The translations under genes and the position numbers were made by a program. A model generated the notes under the pieces. It was not told the DNA's origin. It searched no databases and saw only the letters and a list, made by a program, of their open reading frames with translations. From Endozoicomonas gorgoniicola (GTDB lineage Bacteria > Pseudomonadota > Gammaproteobacteria > Pseudomonadales > Endozoicomonadaceae), in assembly GCF_025562715.2 (NCBI RefSeq), contig NZ_JAPFCC010000001.1:6100001-6164000 (forward strand): 64,000 nucleotides of DNA, given 5' to 3'. Each line of letters begins with the position of its first letter. Positions within the stretch are counted from its first letter, which is position 1. Below, one piece after another: positions 8,033 through 17,158 of this stretch.

Positions 8033-9043
8033 ATGTACATTAAAAGTAATCAGGAAATCCATTTACAACGCCGTCCGTCAGGTATGCCTGTTGCAGAAGA
8101 TTTCAAACTGGTTTCAACGCCTGTTGCGGAAGTGAAAAAAGGTGAAGTGCTGGTCAAAAACCTGTGGATGTCAGTCGACCCCTACATGCGTGGTCGTATG
8201 ATTGAACGCAAAAGTTATGTAGCGCCATTTGCACTGGGTGCCGTACTGGAGGGGGGAGCGGTTGGTGAAGTGGTCGAGTCTGATAATCCGGCTTTCACCG
8301 TCGGGCAGAAGGTTGCTCACATGAGTGGCTGGCGGGAATATTACATCAGCAAGGGCGAAGACCTCCAACCCCTGCCTGAATCACCAGTTCCTGAGCAGGC
8401 GTTTCTCGGCGTACTCGGTATGCCTGGTATGACCGCCTATACCGGTTTGTTAAAAATTGGCGAACTGAAAGAAGGCGACAATGTTTTTGTTTCAGCCGCT
8501 TCTGGTGCCGTGGGGTCGATTGTCTGCCAGATTGCCAAGCTCAAAGGCTGTTTTGTCGTTGGCAGTGTCGGTTCCGACGTTAAGGCTGAGTACCTGACCA
8601 GTGAGCTGGGTGTTGACGCAGTCATTAACTATAAAACCAGCCAAGACCTGTCTGCCGATCTGAAAGCTGCTTGTCCAAACGGGATTGACGTTTATTTTGA
8701 AAATGTTGGTGGCGCGCATCTGGAAGCGGCTCTCAATGTAATGAATGACCATGGACGTATTGCAATATGCGGCATGATCGATCAATACAATGCTGAGGCT
8801 CCGGTACCGGGCCCGACCAATCTGGCACAGATTATTATTAAGAAACTCAAGGTTCAGGGCTTTATTGTCTTTGAACACTGGGATGAATACCCCGCTTTTG
8901 TGCAACAGATGAGTCAGTGGATTCTTGAAGAGAAGATCCATTATCGGGAAACCGTTTTTGAAGGCATTGAGTCTGCACCTGAAGCCTTTATGGGATTATT
9001 TAGCGGCAAAAACACTGGCAAGATGCTGGTAAAGCTGGCCTGA
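8033..9043 (+). CDS. NADP-dependent medium-chain oxidoreductase (enone/curcumin reductase type)
   Basis: About 336 residues of the zinc-free medium-chain dehydrogenase/reductase family that includes CurA, leukotriene B4 12-hydroxydehydrogenase and 2-alkenal reductases; these reduce carbon-carbon double bonds of reactive enones and enals with NADPH. The family start …WMSVDPYMRGRM lies at about 45-56, and the nucleotide loop AASGAVGS at 155-162. The ATG at 8033 is chosen over GTG 8024 because GAGGTGA (8021-8027) then serves as the ribosome site. It is the first gene of a three-gene set with an aldehyde reductase and a glutathione transferase. The exact substrate is not shown. Confidence 0.88.
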   Translation: MYIKSNQEIHLQRRPSGMPVAEDFKLVSTPVAEVKKGEVLVKNLWMSVDPYMRGRMIERKSYVAPFALGAVLEGGAVGEVVESDNPAFTVGQKVAHMSGWREYYISKGEDLQPLPESPVPEQAFLGVLGMPGMTAYTGLLKIGELKEGDNVFVSAASGAVGSIVCQIAKLKGCFVVGSVGSDVKAEYLTSELGVDAVINYKTSQDLSADLKAACPNGIDVYFENVGGAHLEAALNVMNDHGRIAICGMIDQYNAEAPVPGPTNLAQIIIKKLKVQGFIVFEHWDEYPAFVQQMSQWILEEKIHYRETVFEGIESAPEAFMGLFSGKNTGKMLVKLA

Positions 9044-9053
9044 GAGACGACAA

Positions 9054-10208
9054 ATGAATAACTTTACTTTCCATAATCCGACCCGCATTCATTTTGGTAA
9101 AGGTCAGATCGCCACTATTGCCTCTGAAATACCGGCTGATGCCCGTGTATTAATCACCTATGGTGGCGGTAGCATCAAAAAGAACGGAACTCTTGACCAG
9201 GTGCTGAAAGCACTGGAAAGCCACACAGTACAGATGTTTGGCGGTATTGAGCCAAACCCGACTTACGAAAACCTGATGCAGGCTGTGGAACTGGCTCGCA
9301 GGGAAAAGATCGATTTTCTGCTGGCTGTTGGTGGTGGCTCAGTGATTGACGGCACCAAGTTTATAGCAGCTGCCATTCACTTTGAGGGCGACCCGTGGAC
9401 CATTCTCAGCGAAGGCGCTGAACTGGGCCAGGTGGTACCCGCAGGGAACGTACTGACCCTGCCTGCAACCGGCTCTGAAAGTAATAGTGGCTCCGTGATT
9501 ACCCGCAGGGAGACCAGTGACAAGCTGGCGTTTTTGAACCCACTGGTTTATCCGCGCTTTGCCGTTCTTGATCCTGAAACTACCTACAGTCTGCCGGCAG
9601 GTCAGTCAGCAAACGGGGTTGTTGATGCTTTTGTCCATATTATGGAGCAGTACCTGACGGTTCGTGACGGTGCTCATGTACAGGATCGCTATGCAGAAGG
9701 TCTGTTAAGCACCCTGATCAGCGAAGGACCGAAGGTATTGAAGCAACCGGAAGACTATCAGGTTCGCTCTACCATTATGTGGGCTGCCAACCAGGCCTTG
9801 AATGGACTGATTGGTCAGGGGGTTCCCCATGACTGGGCGACTCATATGATTGGTCATGAAATTACTGCCTTGCACGGTGTTGATCATGCCAGAACACTGG
9901 CGATTGTCCTGCCATCGCTGATGGAAGAAATGCGCGAGCAGAAAGCTGAAAAGCTTCTGCAATACGCTGCAAGAGTCTGGGATGTTCAGCAGGGGAGTGA
10001 GGGCGAAAGGATCAGTCTGGCTATCAGTAAAACCCGGAGTTTCTTTGAATCAATGGGGATTAAGACTCGCCTGAGCGATTATGGCATGACACAACAGGAT
10101 ATTCCGATACTGGTTGATCAGCTGGAAAGGCACGGGATGACGGCTCTTGGTGAGAAGAAAAATATCACTCTGGAAGTATCCGGAAAAATATTAAGCAATG
10201 CTTTGTAA
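9054..10208 (+). CDS. Iron-containing alcohol dehydrogenase / aldehyde reductase (YqhD type)
   Basis: A 384-residue group III metal-dependent alcohol dehydrogenase close in pattern to E. coli YqhD, which reduces short aldehydes with NADPH. Visible features are the opening FTFHNPTRIHFG, the dinucleotide loop GGGS at 94-97, and the metal ligands Asp191, His195, His264 and His278, with spacing as in YqhD (194, 198, 267, 281). It starts 10 bases after the upstream oxidoreductase and is probably co-transcribed. Together with that gene and the GST it suggests clearance of reactive carbonyls. yqhD itself is under an AraC regulator in E. coli, so the LysR neighbour here differs. Confidence 0.9.
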   Translation: MNNFTFHNPTRIHFGKGQIATIASEIPADARVLITYGGGSIKKNGTLDQVLKALESHTVQMFGGIEPNPTYENLMQAVELARREKIDFLLAVGGGSVIDGTKFIAAAIHFEGDPWTILSEGAELGQVVPAGNVLTLPATGSESNSGSVITRRETSDKLAFLNPLVYPRFAVLDPETTYSLPAGQSANGVVDAFVHIMEQYLTVRDGAHVQDRYAEGLLSTLISEGPKVLKQPEDYQVRSTIMWAANQALNGLIGQGVPHDWATHMIGHEITALHGVDHARTLAIVLPSLMEEMREQKAEKLLQYAARVWDVQQGSEGERISLAISKTRSFFESMGIKTRLSDYGMTQQDIPILVDQLERHGMTALGEKKNITLEVSGKILSNAL

Positions 10209-10229
10209 TAACAACCCTGGAGTATAATT

Positions 10230-10835
10230 ATGATAAAAATTCATCATCTGAAGCAGTCACGATCCACCCGTATTATCTGGTTACTGGAAGAACTGGGAGT
10301 TGAATACACCGTCGTCTCTTATGACCGGGATCCGGCCACCCGCCTGGCTCCGGCTGAGATGCGGAAGATTCACCCACTGGGTAAGGCTCCCATTGTTGAA
10401 ATAAACGACAATGTAATGGTTGAGTCAGCAGCGATTATTGAGTACCTGCTCGACCAGTATGCTCCTGATTCTCTGCGTCCTGCAAAAACAGATGCTGACT
10501 ACCCTGGCTATTTGCAGTGGCTGCATTTTGCCGAAGGCTCTGCGATGCTGCCGGTTATACTGAGCCTGTTTCTGGGCAGCATTGAAGATAAAAGCGCACC
10601 TGTTTTTGGTTATGCACAGAAAGAAGCCGAACTGGATTTCAGTTACATCAACCAGACACTGGCTGATTCCAGTTATTTCTGCGGTGAAGATTTTACCGCT
10701 GCTGATATTATGATGAGTACAGTTTTAATGCTTGCCCAGATGCAGGGAATTATTGCCAGTTATCCACATATTCAGGCTTACCTGAAGCGTATTCAACAAC
10801 GTCCCGCTTTTATTAAGGCCGCATCGTTTGATTGA
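10230..10835 (+). CDS. Glutathione S-transferase family protein
   Basis: A 201-residue GST. The thioredoxin-like N-terminal domain (1-78) carries the serine-type site region (HHLKQSRSTRIIWLLEELG) and the glutathione-binding cis-Pro/ESAA part (GKAPIVE…MVESAAIIEYLL). The C-terminal helical domain runs from about 88 to the end, with the AADIMMS N-capping region. It lies 21 bases after the aldehyde reductase, so it is likely the third gene of the operon, which a perfect hairpin at 10840-10873 closes. Conjugation or isomerisation of electrophiles fits the neighbours; the substrate is unknown. Confidence 0.9.
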   Translation: MIKIHHLKQSRSTRIIWLLEELGVEYTVVSYDRDPATRLAPAEMRKIHPLGKAPIVEINDNVMVESAAIIEYLLDQYAPDSLRPAKTDADYPGYLQWLHFAEGSAMLPVILSLFLGSIEDKSAPVFGYAQKEAELDFSYINQTLADSSYFCGEDFTAADIMMSTVLMLAQMQGIIASYPHIQAYLKRIQQRPAFIKAASFD

Positions 10836-10839
10836 TCTC

Positions 10840-10873
10840 AGAAGGGGGGGAGTTCTGACTCTCCCCCCCTTCT
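10840..10873 (+). terminator. Terminator hairpin after the GST gene
   Basis: Perfect 13-base inverted repeat: AGAAGGGGGGGAG (10840-10852) and its complement (10861-10873) around an 8-base loop. There is no long T tail, but its place 5 bases after the GST stop supports termination. Confidence 0.7.
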
Positions 10874-11140
10874 TTCCAGTTTGATGTATCTATTATTTCC
10901 ACACCCTGAAAAAGCATGACTCGTAAAAGTTGGTGAGACTGTATTTAAACCGTTGCAGTGATAAGTAATTTGGTTCCATTTCGTGGAATTTGATCTGTAT
11001 ATATACTTTTCTTAACCAACCTGAGCTTGTTCGCAAAATAGGGTTCCTATATTCTGCCTTTTCGTTATCAATCAAAGTAATTTGACCATTCCGTTGATTG
11101 AAGCTCTCCCTGTTCTTGAGTAGGTTGGACCAGAAACATT
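10874..11140. other. Intergenic region before the malic enzyme gene
   Basis: About 267 bases after the GST terminator with no convincing gene. A 60-codon minus-strand frame (10893-11075) has no ribosome site and no recognisable product. The region presumably holds the malic enzyme promoter, but no clear -35/-10 pair stands out. Confidence 0.4.
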
Positions 11141-12391
11141 ATGAAGCAAGCGGCTCTTGATTATCACGCTCTTCCTAAACCCGGCAAAATTGAAATTGCG
11201 CTGACCAAGCCAGCGGAAACGGCCAGAGACCTTTCCCTGGCCTACAGTCCGGGCGTTGCGGAGCCTGTACGTGAAATCGCTGCTGACCCTGAAAACGCCT
11301 ATAAATACACCGGCAAAGGCAACCTGGTAGCGGTCATCAGTAATGGCTCCGCTATTCTGGGGCTGGGTAATCTTGGCGCTCTGGCGAGTAAACCGGTGAT
11401 GGAAGGTAAGGCGTTGCTGTTTAAACGCTTCGCCGGTGTAGATTCCATTGATATTGAAGTGGAATCAGAAAGTGCTCAGGCTTTTATTGATACTGTAAAA
11501 CGTATTGCCTGTAGTTTCGGCGGAATCAATCTTGAAGATATTAAAGCACCAGAGTGTTTTGAAATTGAACGACGCCTGATAGAAGAATGCGATATTCCGG
11601 TATTCCATGATGACCAGCACGGAACCGCCATTGTAACGACTGCCGGTATGTTAAATGCACTGGATATTGCTGGCAAAAAAATAGAAGAAGCCAAACTGGT
11701 CTGCCTGGGGGCTGGCTCGGCAGCCATTGCCTGTGTCAAATTGCTGATCAGCTGTGGCATGCGACCAGAAAATATCCTGATGCTGGACAGTAAAGGGGTT
11801 ATCCATACAGACCGTGATGACCTGAACCAGTACAAAGCCCTGTTTGCAGTAGACACCGACCGTCGTCAACTGGACGATGCTATTGTGGATGCCGATGCGT
11901 TTCTTGGGCTTTCCGGCCCTAACCTGCTGTCTGCTGAACAGCTGCAAACCATGGCAGAGAATCCGATTGTCTTTGCCTGTGCTAACCCTGATCCTGAAAT
12001 TCATCCTGAAGTGGCGAAGGCAGCTCGTTCTGATGTGATTATGGCGACCGGTCGTTCCGACTTTCCTAATCAGGTCAACAATGTTCTGGGCTTCCCGTTT
12101 ATTTTCCGTGGCGCACTGGATGTACGCGCGACCCGCATTAACGAAGCCATGAAAGTGGCAGCGGTGAATGCGATTCGGGATCTGGCAAAAGAGGAAGTGC
12201 CACAGGAAGTCATGGATGCATACGACGGTATCAATCTAAGTTTCGGACCGGACTATATTATTCCAAAGCCAACCGATCCCCGCTTGTTGGGCAAGGTATC
12301 TGCGGCAGTCGCTGAGGCAGCCATTGAAAGTGGCGTGGCAAAGCTGGAGTATCCGGCGCATTACCCGCTGACGTCTCTGGATGATGTTTAA
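11141..12391 (+). CDS. Malic enzyme, short form (NAD(P)-dependent)
   Basis: A 416-residue malic enzyme that decarboxylates malate to pyruvate with reduction of NAD or NADP. The substrate domain shows LAYSPGVAEP (Tyr35 as the likely proton donor), MEGKALL with Lys90, and HDDQHGT (156-162) with the metal-binding aspartates. The nucleotide-binding loop is LGAGSAAIA around 189-197. The protein stops after the catalytic part and lacks the phosphotransacetylase-like C-terminal domain of E. coli MaeB, so it is the short bacterial form. Cofactor preference is not decided by what can be seen. It is monocistronic, with a hairpin at 12425-12458. Confidence 0.93.
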   Translation: MKQAALDYHALPKPGKIEIALTKPAETARDLSLAYSPGVAEPVREIAADPENAYKYTGKGNLVAVISNGSAILGLGNLGALASKPVMEGKALLFKRFAGVDSIDIEVESESAQAFIDTVKRIACSFGGINLEDIKAPECFEIERRLIEECDIPVFHDDQHGTAIVTTAGMLNALDIAGKKIEEAKLVCLGAGSAAIACVKLLISCGMRPENILMLDSKGVIHTDRDDLNQYKALFAVDTDRRQLDDAIVDADAFLGLSGPNLLSAEQLQTMAENPIVFACANPDPEIHPEVAKAARSDVIMATGRSDFPNQVNNVLGFPFIFRGALDVRATRINEAMKVAAVNAIRDLAKEEVPQEVMDAYDGINLSFGPDYIIPKPTDPRLLGKVSAAVAEAAIESGVAKLEYPAHYPLTSLDDV

Positions 12392-12424
12392 GCACTTGTC
12401 GCTATAACAGAGTAGTCTTGATTA

Positions 12425-12458
12425 ACACCCTTCCTGTCGTTTATGACACGAAGGGTGT
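12425..12458 (+). terminator. Hairpin after the malic enzyme gene
   Basis: ACACCCTTC (12425-12433) pairs with GAAGGGTGT (12450-12458), and TGTC/GACA pair inside the loop. It lies 34 bases after the stop. The following bases are only weakly T-rich. Confidence 0.6.
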
Positions 12459-12530
12459 CGTGTTTGATCTATAATCTTTATGTCTTTGCTGACTCGTGTC
12501 CTGTACACCTCGTATTTCTGAGATTCTTCA

Positions 12531-13166
12531 ATGCACAGGGTAAAAACTCATCAACTAAGAAATGGCATAACGCTGTATACCTGTGTATCCGGGCTAATAA
12601 GGAGGGTAAGGGCTCAGAATGTGATCGTATATTGTCATGGCTTTTTCGAGGCAAAAAGGCCATCTCTGGAAGCAAACAAAAAATTCATTGTACCGCCCGG
12701 GGTCAGTTTATATTTCTACTGTCCGCATGGAGTGGTTATGGTCTCCGAAGCTCACGAAGCACTATACGGAAACATTGAGCCTATAGAAGTTTATACAGGA
12801 GGCAGTGAGGTTGTTGACTATACTTTAACCCCACTTGATGAGGAAGACCTTTTTTATTCGGACGAATTTTTAACACACAAAATAAGACGACATCGGTCTG
12901 ATCTACGAAAAAAGAATCCAACGTGGCTGTTTGATGTCCTTATGCCCAGGACAACTACATCACTGGAAGCCCTTCTGTTGCAAATGAGGTTGCAAAACCA
13001 CTTTTATCCGAGAGTACATTGCTTATTCTGTCGCTCCCCTATCTGGTATGAGAGTGTACCGGAGTCTGAATGGATAATTCATAAGCCTGCTGAGCATTTT
13101 CCAGACAATGTTTTCAATGGCAATCTGGGGCGCTGGCGAATTATAGAAGACAGTGATTTAGACTGA
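12531..13166 (+). CDS. Orphan 211-residue protein, possibly Stv-like
   Basis: No enzyme family recognised. The N-terminal part has a pattern reminiscent of the putative adhesin 'Stv' domain: VIVYCHGFF, then FIVPPGVSLYFYCPHGVV, i.e. a conserved His-Gly followed by a V-P-x-G and F-Y-x-P-H-G strand pair. This resemblance is from memory and needs a profile search. The C-terminal half is charged and ends in acidic residues, with a short CLFCRSPIW cysteine pair. There is no signal peptide or membrane segment. The ATG at 12531 has no clear ribosome site. It stands alone between malic enzyme and mrcA. A TATAAT at 12470-12475 could be its -10 element. Confidence 0.6.
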   Translation: MHRVKTHQLRNGITLYTCVSGLIRRVRAQNVIVYCHGFFEAKRPSLEANKKFIVPPGVSLYFYCPHGVVMVSEAHEALYGNIEPIEVYTGGSEVVDYTLTPLDEEDLFYSDEFLTHKIRRHRSDLRKKNPTWLFDVLMPRTTTSLEALLLQMRLQNHFYPRVHCLFCRSPIWYESVPESEWIIHKPAEHFPDNVFNGNLGRWRIIEDSDLD

Positions 13167-13231
13167 GTTTCGACTTTATTCCATCGAAGGCGGGAAGTGT
13201 TGCGTGCATGGCTTTTAACGCTCAGCTGAAT

Positions 13232-13259
13232 CAGGAGCCTGTCGGATTTAAGGCTCCTG
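13232..13259 (-). terminator. Inverted repeat downstream of mrcA
   Basis: CAGGAGCC (13232-13239) and GGCTCCTG (13252-13259) form 8 pairs just past the mrcA stop on the minus strand. Without a T tail, the terminator role is tentative. Confidence 0.4.
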
Positions 13260-13272
13260 GTCAGCAGAAAGA

Positions 13273-15801
13273 TCAGAACAAATCTTCAGGCTTAAACGAC
13301 TGATCAATATCATTCAGGGAAGGGATAGAACCTTCACTCACGGCAGTTGGGGCTTTTTCCTGACGAAAGATTTCAAAAATAGCGTTTTTATCCCCCTGTC
13401 GTGCAAGGCGACCGGTTTTTGGATCAATTCGCAGTGACACCATGCCGTCGGGTTGTGGCAGGCGTTGTTCTGGTTTGCCATCAAGAGCGACCTTCATAAA
13501 GTCAATCCAGACTGGCAGAGCAGCGTTTCCGCCGTATTCCCAACGACCGAGTGTCGTGTAATCGTCCATGCCAATCCATACGCTGGTCAGCACTTCCGGA
13601 TTAAAACCGACAAACCATGCGTCTTTACTATCGTTGGTCGTACCGGTTTTACCACCAATATCATGGCGTTTCAGCGCCCGGGCACGGCGGCCTGTACCTT
13701 TCCAGATGACGTCATTCATGATGTCGTTGATGATGTAGTTCACCCGAGGGTCCATAACCTGTTCAGCGGGTGTGATGCGCTGTGTATCCGGTTCGCCGGT
13801 CAGGTCAACGACATTGTTATCCTGATCACCCCGGGCAAGGATGATGGCTGAACCGGAGTCAGCTTCAGGCATTTCTGTTTGTTCTGCAGTCTGCTCCTGA
13901 GGATTGTCCAGCAAGTCTTCACATTCAGGACAGGCTGTTTCAGGCGAAGCCCGGAACAGCACTTCATCTATGGTCTCAACGCGGTCAATCAGATAGGGGC
14001 TGACTTTATAACCACCATTGGCAATGGTGGCGTAACCAGTCGTCAGCTGCAACGGTGTCAGGGATACGTTGCCCAGAGCCAGACTGAGATTTCGTTCCAT
14101 GGTGCCGTCTTCAAAACCCAGACCTTCCAGGAAGTTAATGGTTCGGTTGATGCCGATTTCCCGCAGCAATCGAATGGAGACCAGATTGCGGGAACGGTAC
14201 AGACCTTCCCGCAGGCGCATTGGACCATTGAACTTCATGTTGTCGTTGTTTGGACGCCAGGTGCCTTCCAATCCCTTGTCAGCAAATACTATGGGAGCGT
14301 CGTTAATCATGGTGGCAGCGGTCATACCTTCATGGAGGGCAGCAGCGTAAACAAACGGCTTGAATGACGATCCCGCCTGCCGGACAGCCTGGGTTGAACG
14401 GTTATACATGCTGTCGAAGAAGTTAAAACCACCCACCAGGGACAGGATGGCTCCGTTCTTTGGGTTCATGGATATCAGTGATGACTGAGCTTCAGGATCC
14501 TGGCTCAAACGATAGCGACCATCCGGCATTTTGCGCACCAGAATCAGGTCTCCGGCTTTTAACACGTCACCTGCAGACTTGGGGTCGTAACCAAAAGCAT
14601 TCACGTTAATGAAACGTTTTGCCCAGCTCAGGTTGTCCCAATCAATGACGTCAACCTCGTCATTGCGCAGCAGAATATGGGCGGTTTTGTCTTCAACGGC
14701 AGTGACCACCGCTGGCATAAGAATTCTATTGGAACGAGCGTTTTTCAGAGCCTCTTTCCAGACATCAACGTTAGACTGAATCTCACTGTTATTGATTTCC
14801 AGGTTTTGGTCTGCTTCGTTGAGGTTGGTAACAGGGCCCCGGTAACCGTGTCGTTCGGTGTAGGCAAAGAGGCCATCGACCACTACCTGATTTGCGGTTT
14901 CCTGCAGGGAGCTGTCGACTGTCGTGTAAACCTGAAATCCTTCGGTATAAGCTTCAGGGCCATACCTTTCAATCATTTCCTGACGAACCATTTCTGCTAC
15001 ATACGGCGCCTGTAGTTCAATGCGGGAGCCGTGATAGCGGGCAGTTACTGGCTGGCTGACTGCTGTCTGATAGTTGTTATTGTTGATATAGCCAAGGTCC
15101 AGCATGCGCCCGAGAATCCAGTTGCGGCGAATCAGGGCTCTGTCAGGGTCGTTGATCGGATTATAGCGGGAGGGTGCTTTTGGCAGACCGGCGATCATAG
15201 CCAGCTGAGCCAGGTTCAGTTCATTAATAGACTGGCCATAATACACCTGGGCGGCCGCTTCAACGCCGTAGGCACGGTTGCCCAGATAAATTTTATTCAG
15301 GTACAGTTCAAGGATTTCAGACTTGTTGAGTTCTCGCTCGATCTGTAATGCCAGCAGTATTTCATTGAATTTACGGGAGAAAACCCGCTCATGACTCAAA
15401 AAGAAGTTTTTCGCCACCTGCATCGTAATGGTGCTGCCGCCTGACTGAATGCTGCCGGTAGATACCAGCTGCACTGCTGCGCGCATCAGACCGACAATGT
15501 CAACGCCGGGGTGGGAATAGAACCGGTCATCTTCGGCAGCCATAAACGCCTGAACCAGAAACTCAGGAGTTTCTTCAATGCGAACCGGCGTCCGGCGCTT
15601 TTCGCCGAACTCGGCCAGCAGTTTTTCATCACGGGTATAAACCCGCAGAGGCGTTTGCAGGTGAATATCCCGCAGGGTTTCAACGGATGGCAGGGAGGGA
15701 CTCAGGTACAGATAGGCACTGGCTGCGATCAGCAGCACACCACCACCACCGGCAAGGCCACTCCATAGTAAGAATTTTAAAAATTTAACCATTCGCTTCA
15801 T
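13273..15801 (-). CDS. mrcA: Penicillin-binding protein 1A (bifunctional peptidoglycan synthase)
   Basis: An 842-residue class A penicillin-binding protein that polymerises glycan strands and crosslinks their peptides in the periplasm. Order: a short cytoplasmic start, one membrane anchor (about 8-33), the transglycosylase domain with catalytic Glu90 in AAEDDRFYSHPG, an OB-like insertion, then the transpeptidase domain with the serine motif SSFK at 478-481, and KTGTTND near the C-terminus. The length is normal for PBP1A. It is divergent from pilM, the arrangement known in pseudomonads (ponA/pilM). A variable linker with acidic residues and two cysteines (CPECEDLL) lies between the SxN and KTG boxes. 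Confidence 0.96.
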   Translation of the reverse strand: MKRMVKFLKFLLWSGLAGGGGVLLIAASAYLYLSPSLPSVETLRDIHLQTPLRVYTRDEKLLAEFGEKRRTPVRIEETPEFLVQAFMAAEDDRFYSHPGVDIVGLMRAAVQLVSTGSIQSGGSTITMQVAKNFFLSHERVFSRKFNEILLALQIERELNKSEILELYLNKIYLGNRAYGVEAAAQVYYGQSINELNLAQLAMIAGLPKAPSRYNPINDPDRALIRRNWILGRMLDLGYINNNNYQTAVSQPVTARYHGSRIELQAPYVAEMVRQEMIERYGPEAYTEGFQVYTTVDSSLQETANQVVVDGLFAYTERHGYRGPVTNLNEADQNLEINNSEIQSNVDVWKEALKNARSNRILMPAVVTAVEDKTAHILLRNDEVDVIDWDNLSWAKRFINVNAFGYDPKSAGDVLKAGDLILVRKMPDGRYRLSQDPEAQSSLISMNPKNGAILSLVGGFNFFDSMYNRSTQAVRQAGSSFKPFVYAAALHEGMTAATMINDAPIVFADKGLEGTWRPNNDNMKFNGPMRLREGLYRSRNLVSIRLLREIGINRTINFLEGLGFEDGTMERNLSLALGNVSLTPLQLTTGYATIANGGYKVSPYLIDRVETIDEVLFRASPETACPECEDLLDNPQEQTAEQTEMPEADSGSAIILARGDQDNNVVDLTGEPDTQRITPAEQVMDPRVNYIINDIMNDVIWKGTGRRARALKRHDIGGKTGTTNDSKDAWFVGFNPEVLTSVWIGMDDYTTLGRWEYGGNAALPVWIDFMKVALDGKPEQRLPQPDGMVSLRIDPKTGRLARQGDKNAIFEIFRQEKAPTAVSEGSIPSLNDIDQSFKPEDLF

Positions 15802-16093
15802 TCTGCCGGGACATCCAGTTTATCTGAGCTTCTCAGCTCATTGAGCCGATCCTGTGGGAGCATTATAAAGGTAAAATACCCTGATGCCCTATAAAACGGG
15901 GAAGTTTACTTTACCCTGAAATTATTTTGACGATGTTAACCGGTAGTTGTGGAGGTTGGTGTCCGTAGCTGTCACATTCCGGTGAGGTCATGGCGTGTAA
16001 CAGGCTTTGAATGTTTCGGAAATTGCGGAAAAGCAAATACTGATATTTAATTGAAACTATACCCCTTATAACAAATGAACAGGGATCAGATCC
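15802..16093. promoter_or_regulatory. Divergent mrcA/pilM promoter region
   Basis: A 292-base gap between two divergent operons that must hold both promoters. The last 60 bases before pilM are AT-rich, with a TTGAAA/TATAAC-like cluster near 16050-16072, but its spacing is too short for a confident sigma-70 call. No sigma-54 GG-N10-GC element was recognised. Confidence 0.35.
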
Positions 16094-17158
16094 GTGTTAG
16101 GACTGTTCAAAAATAAATCCAGCTCTGTCCTGGGCATCGATATCAGTTCGACGTCTGTTAAAGTTCTTGAACTCAGCCGCAGTGGTGATAAGTACCGTGT
16201 TGAAGCCTTTGGTGAACAACCTCTGGCACCGGGTGCTGTCATCGAAAATAATATTCAGGAAACAGAAGCGGTGGGTGAAGCCATTGCCAAAGCCGTTGCC
16301 CATTCCCGTTCTGGTGTAAAAAATGCGGCTATTGCGGTGTCCGGTTCAGCAGTGATCACAAAAACCATTGAAATGGACGCTTCTCTCAGTGATGACGAGA
16401 TGGAATCCCAGATTGCGGTAGAGGCCGATCAGTACATTCCCTACGCATTGGATGAAGTGGCTATTGATTTTGAAGTGCTGGGCCTTAAAGAAAAAAATCC
16501 TGAGCGTGCTGAAGTGCTGCTGGCAGCCTGTCGCCGGGATAATGTTGAGCTGCGTGAGACAGCGCTGGAAGCGGCTGGTTTGAAAGCCAAGGTGGTGGAT
16601 GTTGAAGCGTTTGCCATGGAGCGTGTTTTTGAATTGCTGGAAGATTTACTGGAACTGCCGGAGGATGACCCGGTGGTGGCAATCATTGATATTGGTGCCA
16701 GCAACACTTCCCTTAATGTCCTCAGTAAAGGCCAGAATATTTATACCCGTGAACAGTTGTTTGGCGGTCGTCAGCTGACGGATGAGATTCAGAGAAGGTA
16801 CGGGCTGGAGCCTGAGGAAGCGGAACAGGCCAAATGTAAAGGTGGATTGCCCGGAGATTATGAATCTGAAGTGCTGGAACCTTTTAAGGAAGCCGTTATC
16901 CAGCAGGTTTCCCGCTCCCTTCAGTTCTTTTACTCGGCCACCCGGTTTAATGATGTTGATGCCGTTATTCTTGCGGGCGGCTCTTCTTCCCTGAATGGTC
17001 TTGCGGCCCTGATGCAGGACAAACTGGGTACGCAAACCATTGTTGCCAACCCATTCGCAAAAATGTCAGTAGCCGGAAAAGTGGATGCCAGCAAGCTGGC
17101 TTCTAACGCTCCGGCGCTTGCCATTGCATGTGGGTTAGCCATGAGGAGCTTTGACTGA
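16094..17158 (+). CDS. pilM: Type IV pilus inner-membrane platform protein PilM
   Basis: A 354-residue actin-like cytoplasmic ATPase of the pilus alignment complex, which binds the N-terminal tail of PilN. The phosphate-binding start VLGIDISSTSVKVLELS and the second loop IDIGASNTSLNV (about 199-210) are typical of the FtsA/PilM fold, followed by AGGSSSLNG near the end. The start codon is GTG at 16094, which gives the conserved opening. It is the first gene of pilMNOPQ; its stop overlaps the pilN start by one base (17158), which implies translational coupling. Confidence 0.96.
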   Translation: MLGLFKNKSSSVLGIDISSTSVKVLELSRSGDKYRVEAFGEQPLAPGAVIENNIQETEAVGEAIAKAVAHSRSGVKNAAIAVSGSAVITKTIEMDASLSDDEMESQIAVEADQYIPYALDEVAIDFEVLGLKEKNPERAEVLLAACRRDNVELRETALEAAGLKAKVVDVEAFAMERVFELLEDLLELPEDDPVVAIIDIGASNTSLNVLSKGQNIYTREQLFGGRQLTDEIQRRYGLEPEEAEQAKCKGGLPGDYESEVLEPFKEAVIQQVSRSLQFFYSATRFNDVDAVILAGGSSSLNGLAALMQDKLGTQTIVANPFAKMSVAGKVDASKLASNAPALAIACGLAMRSFD

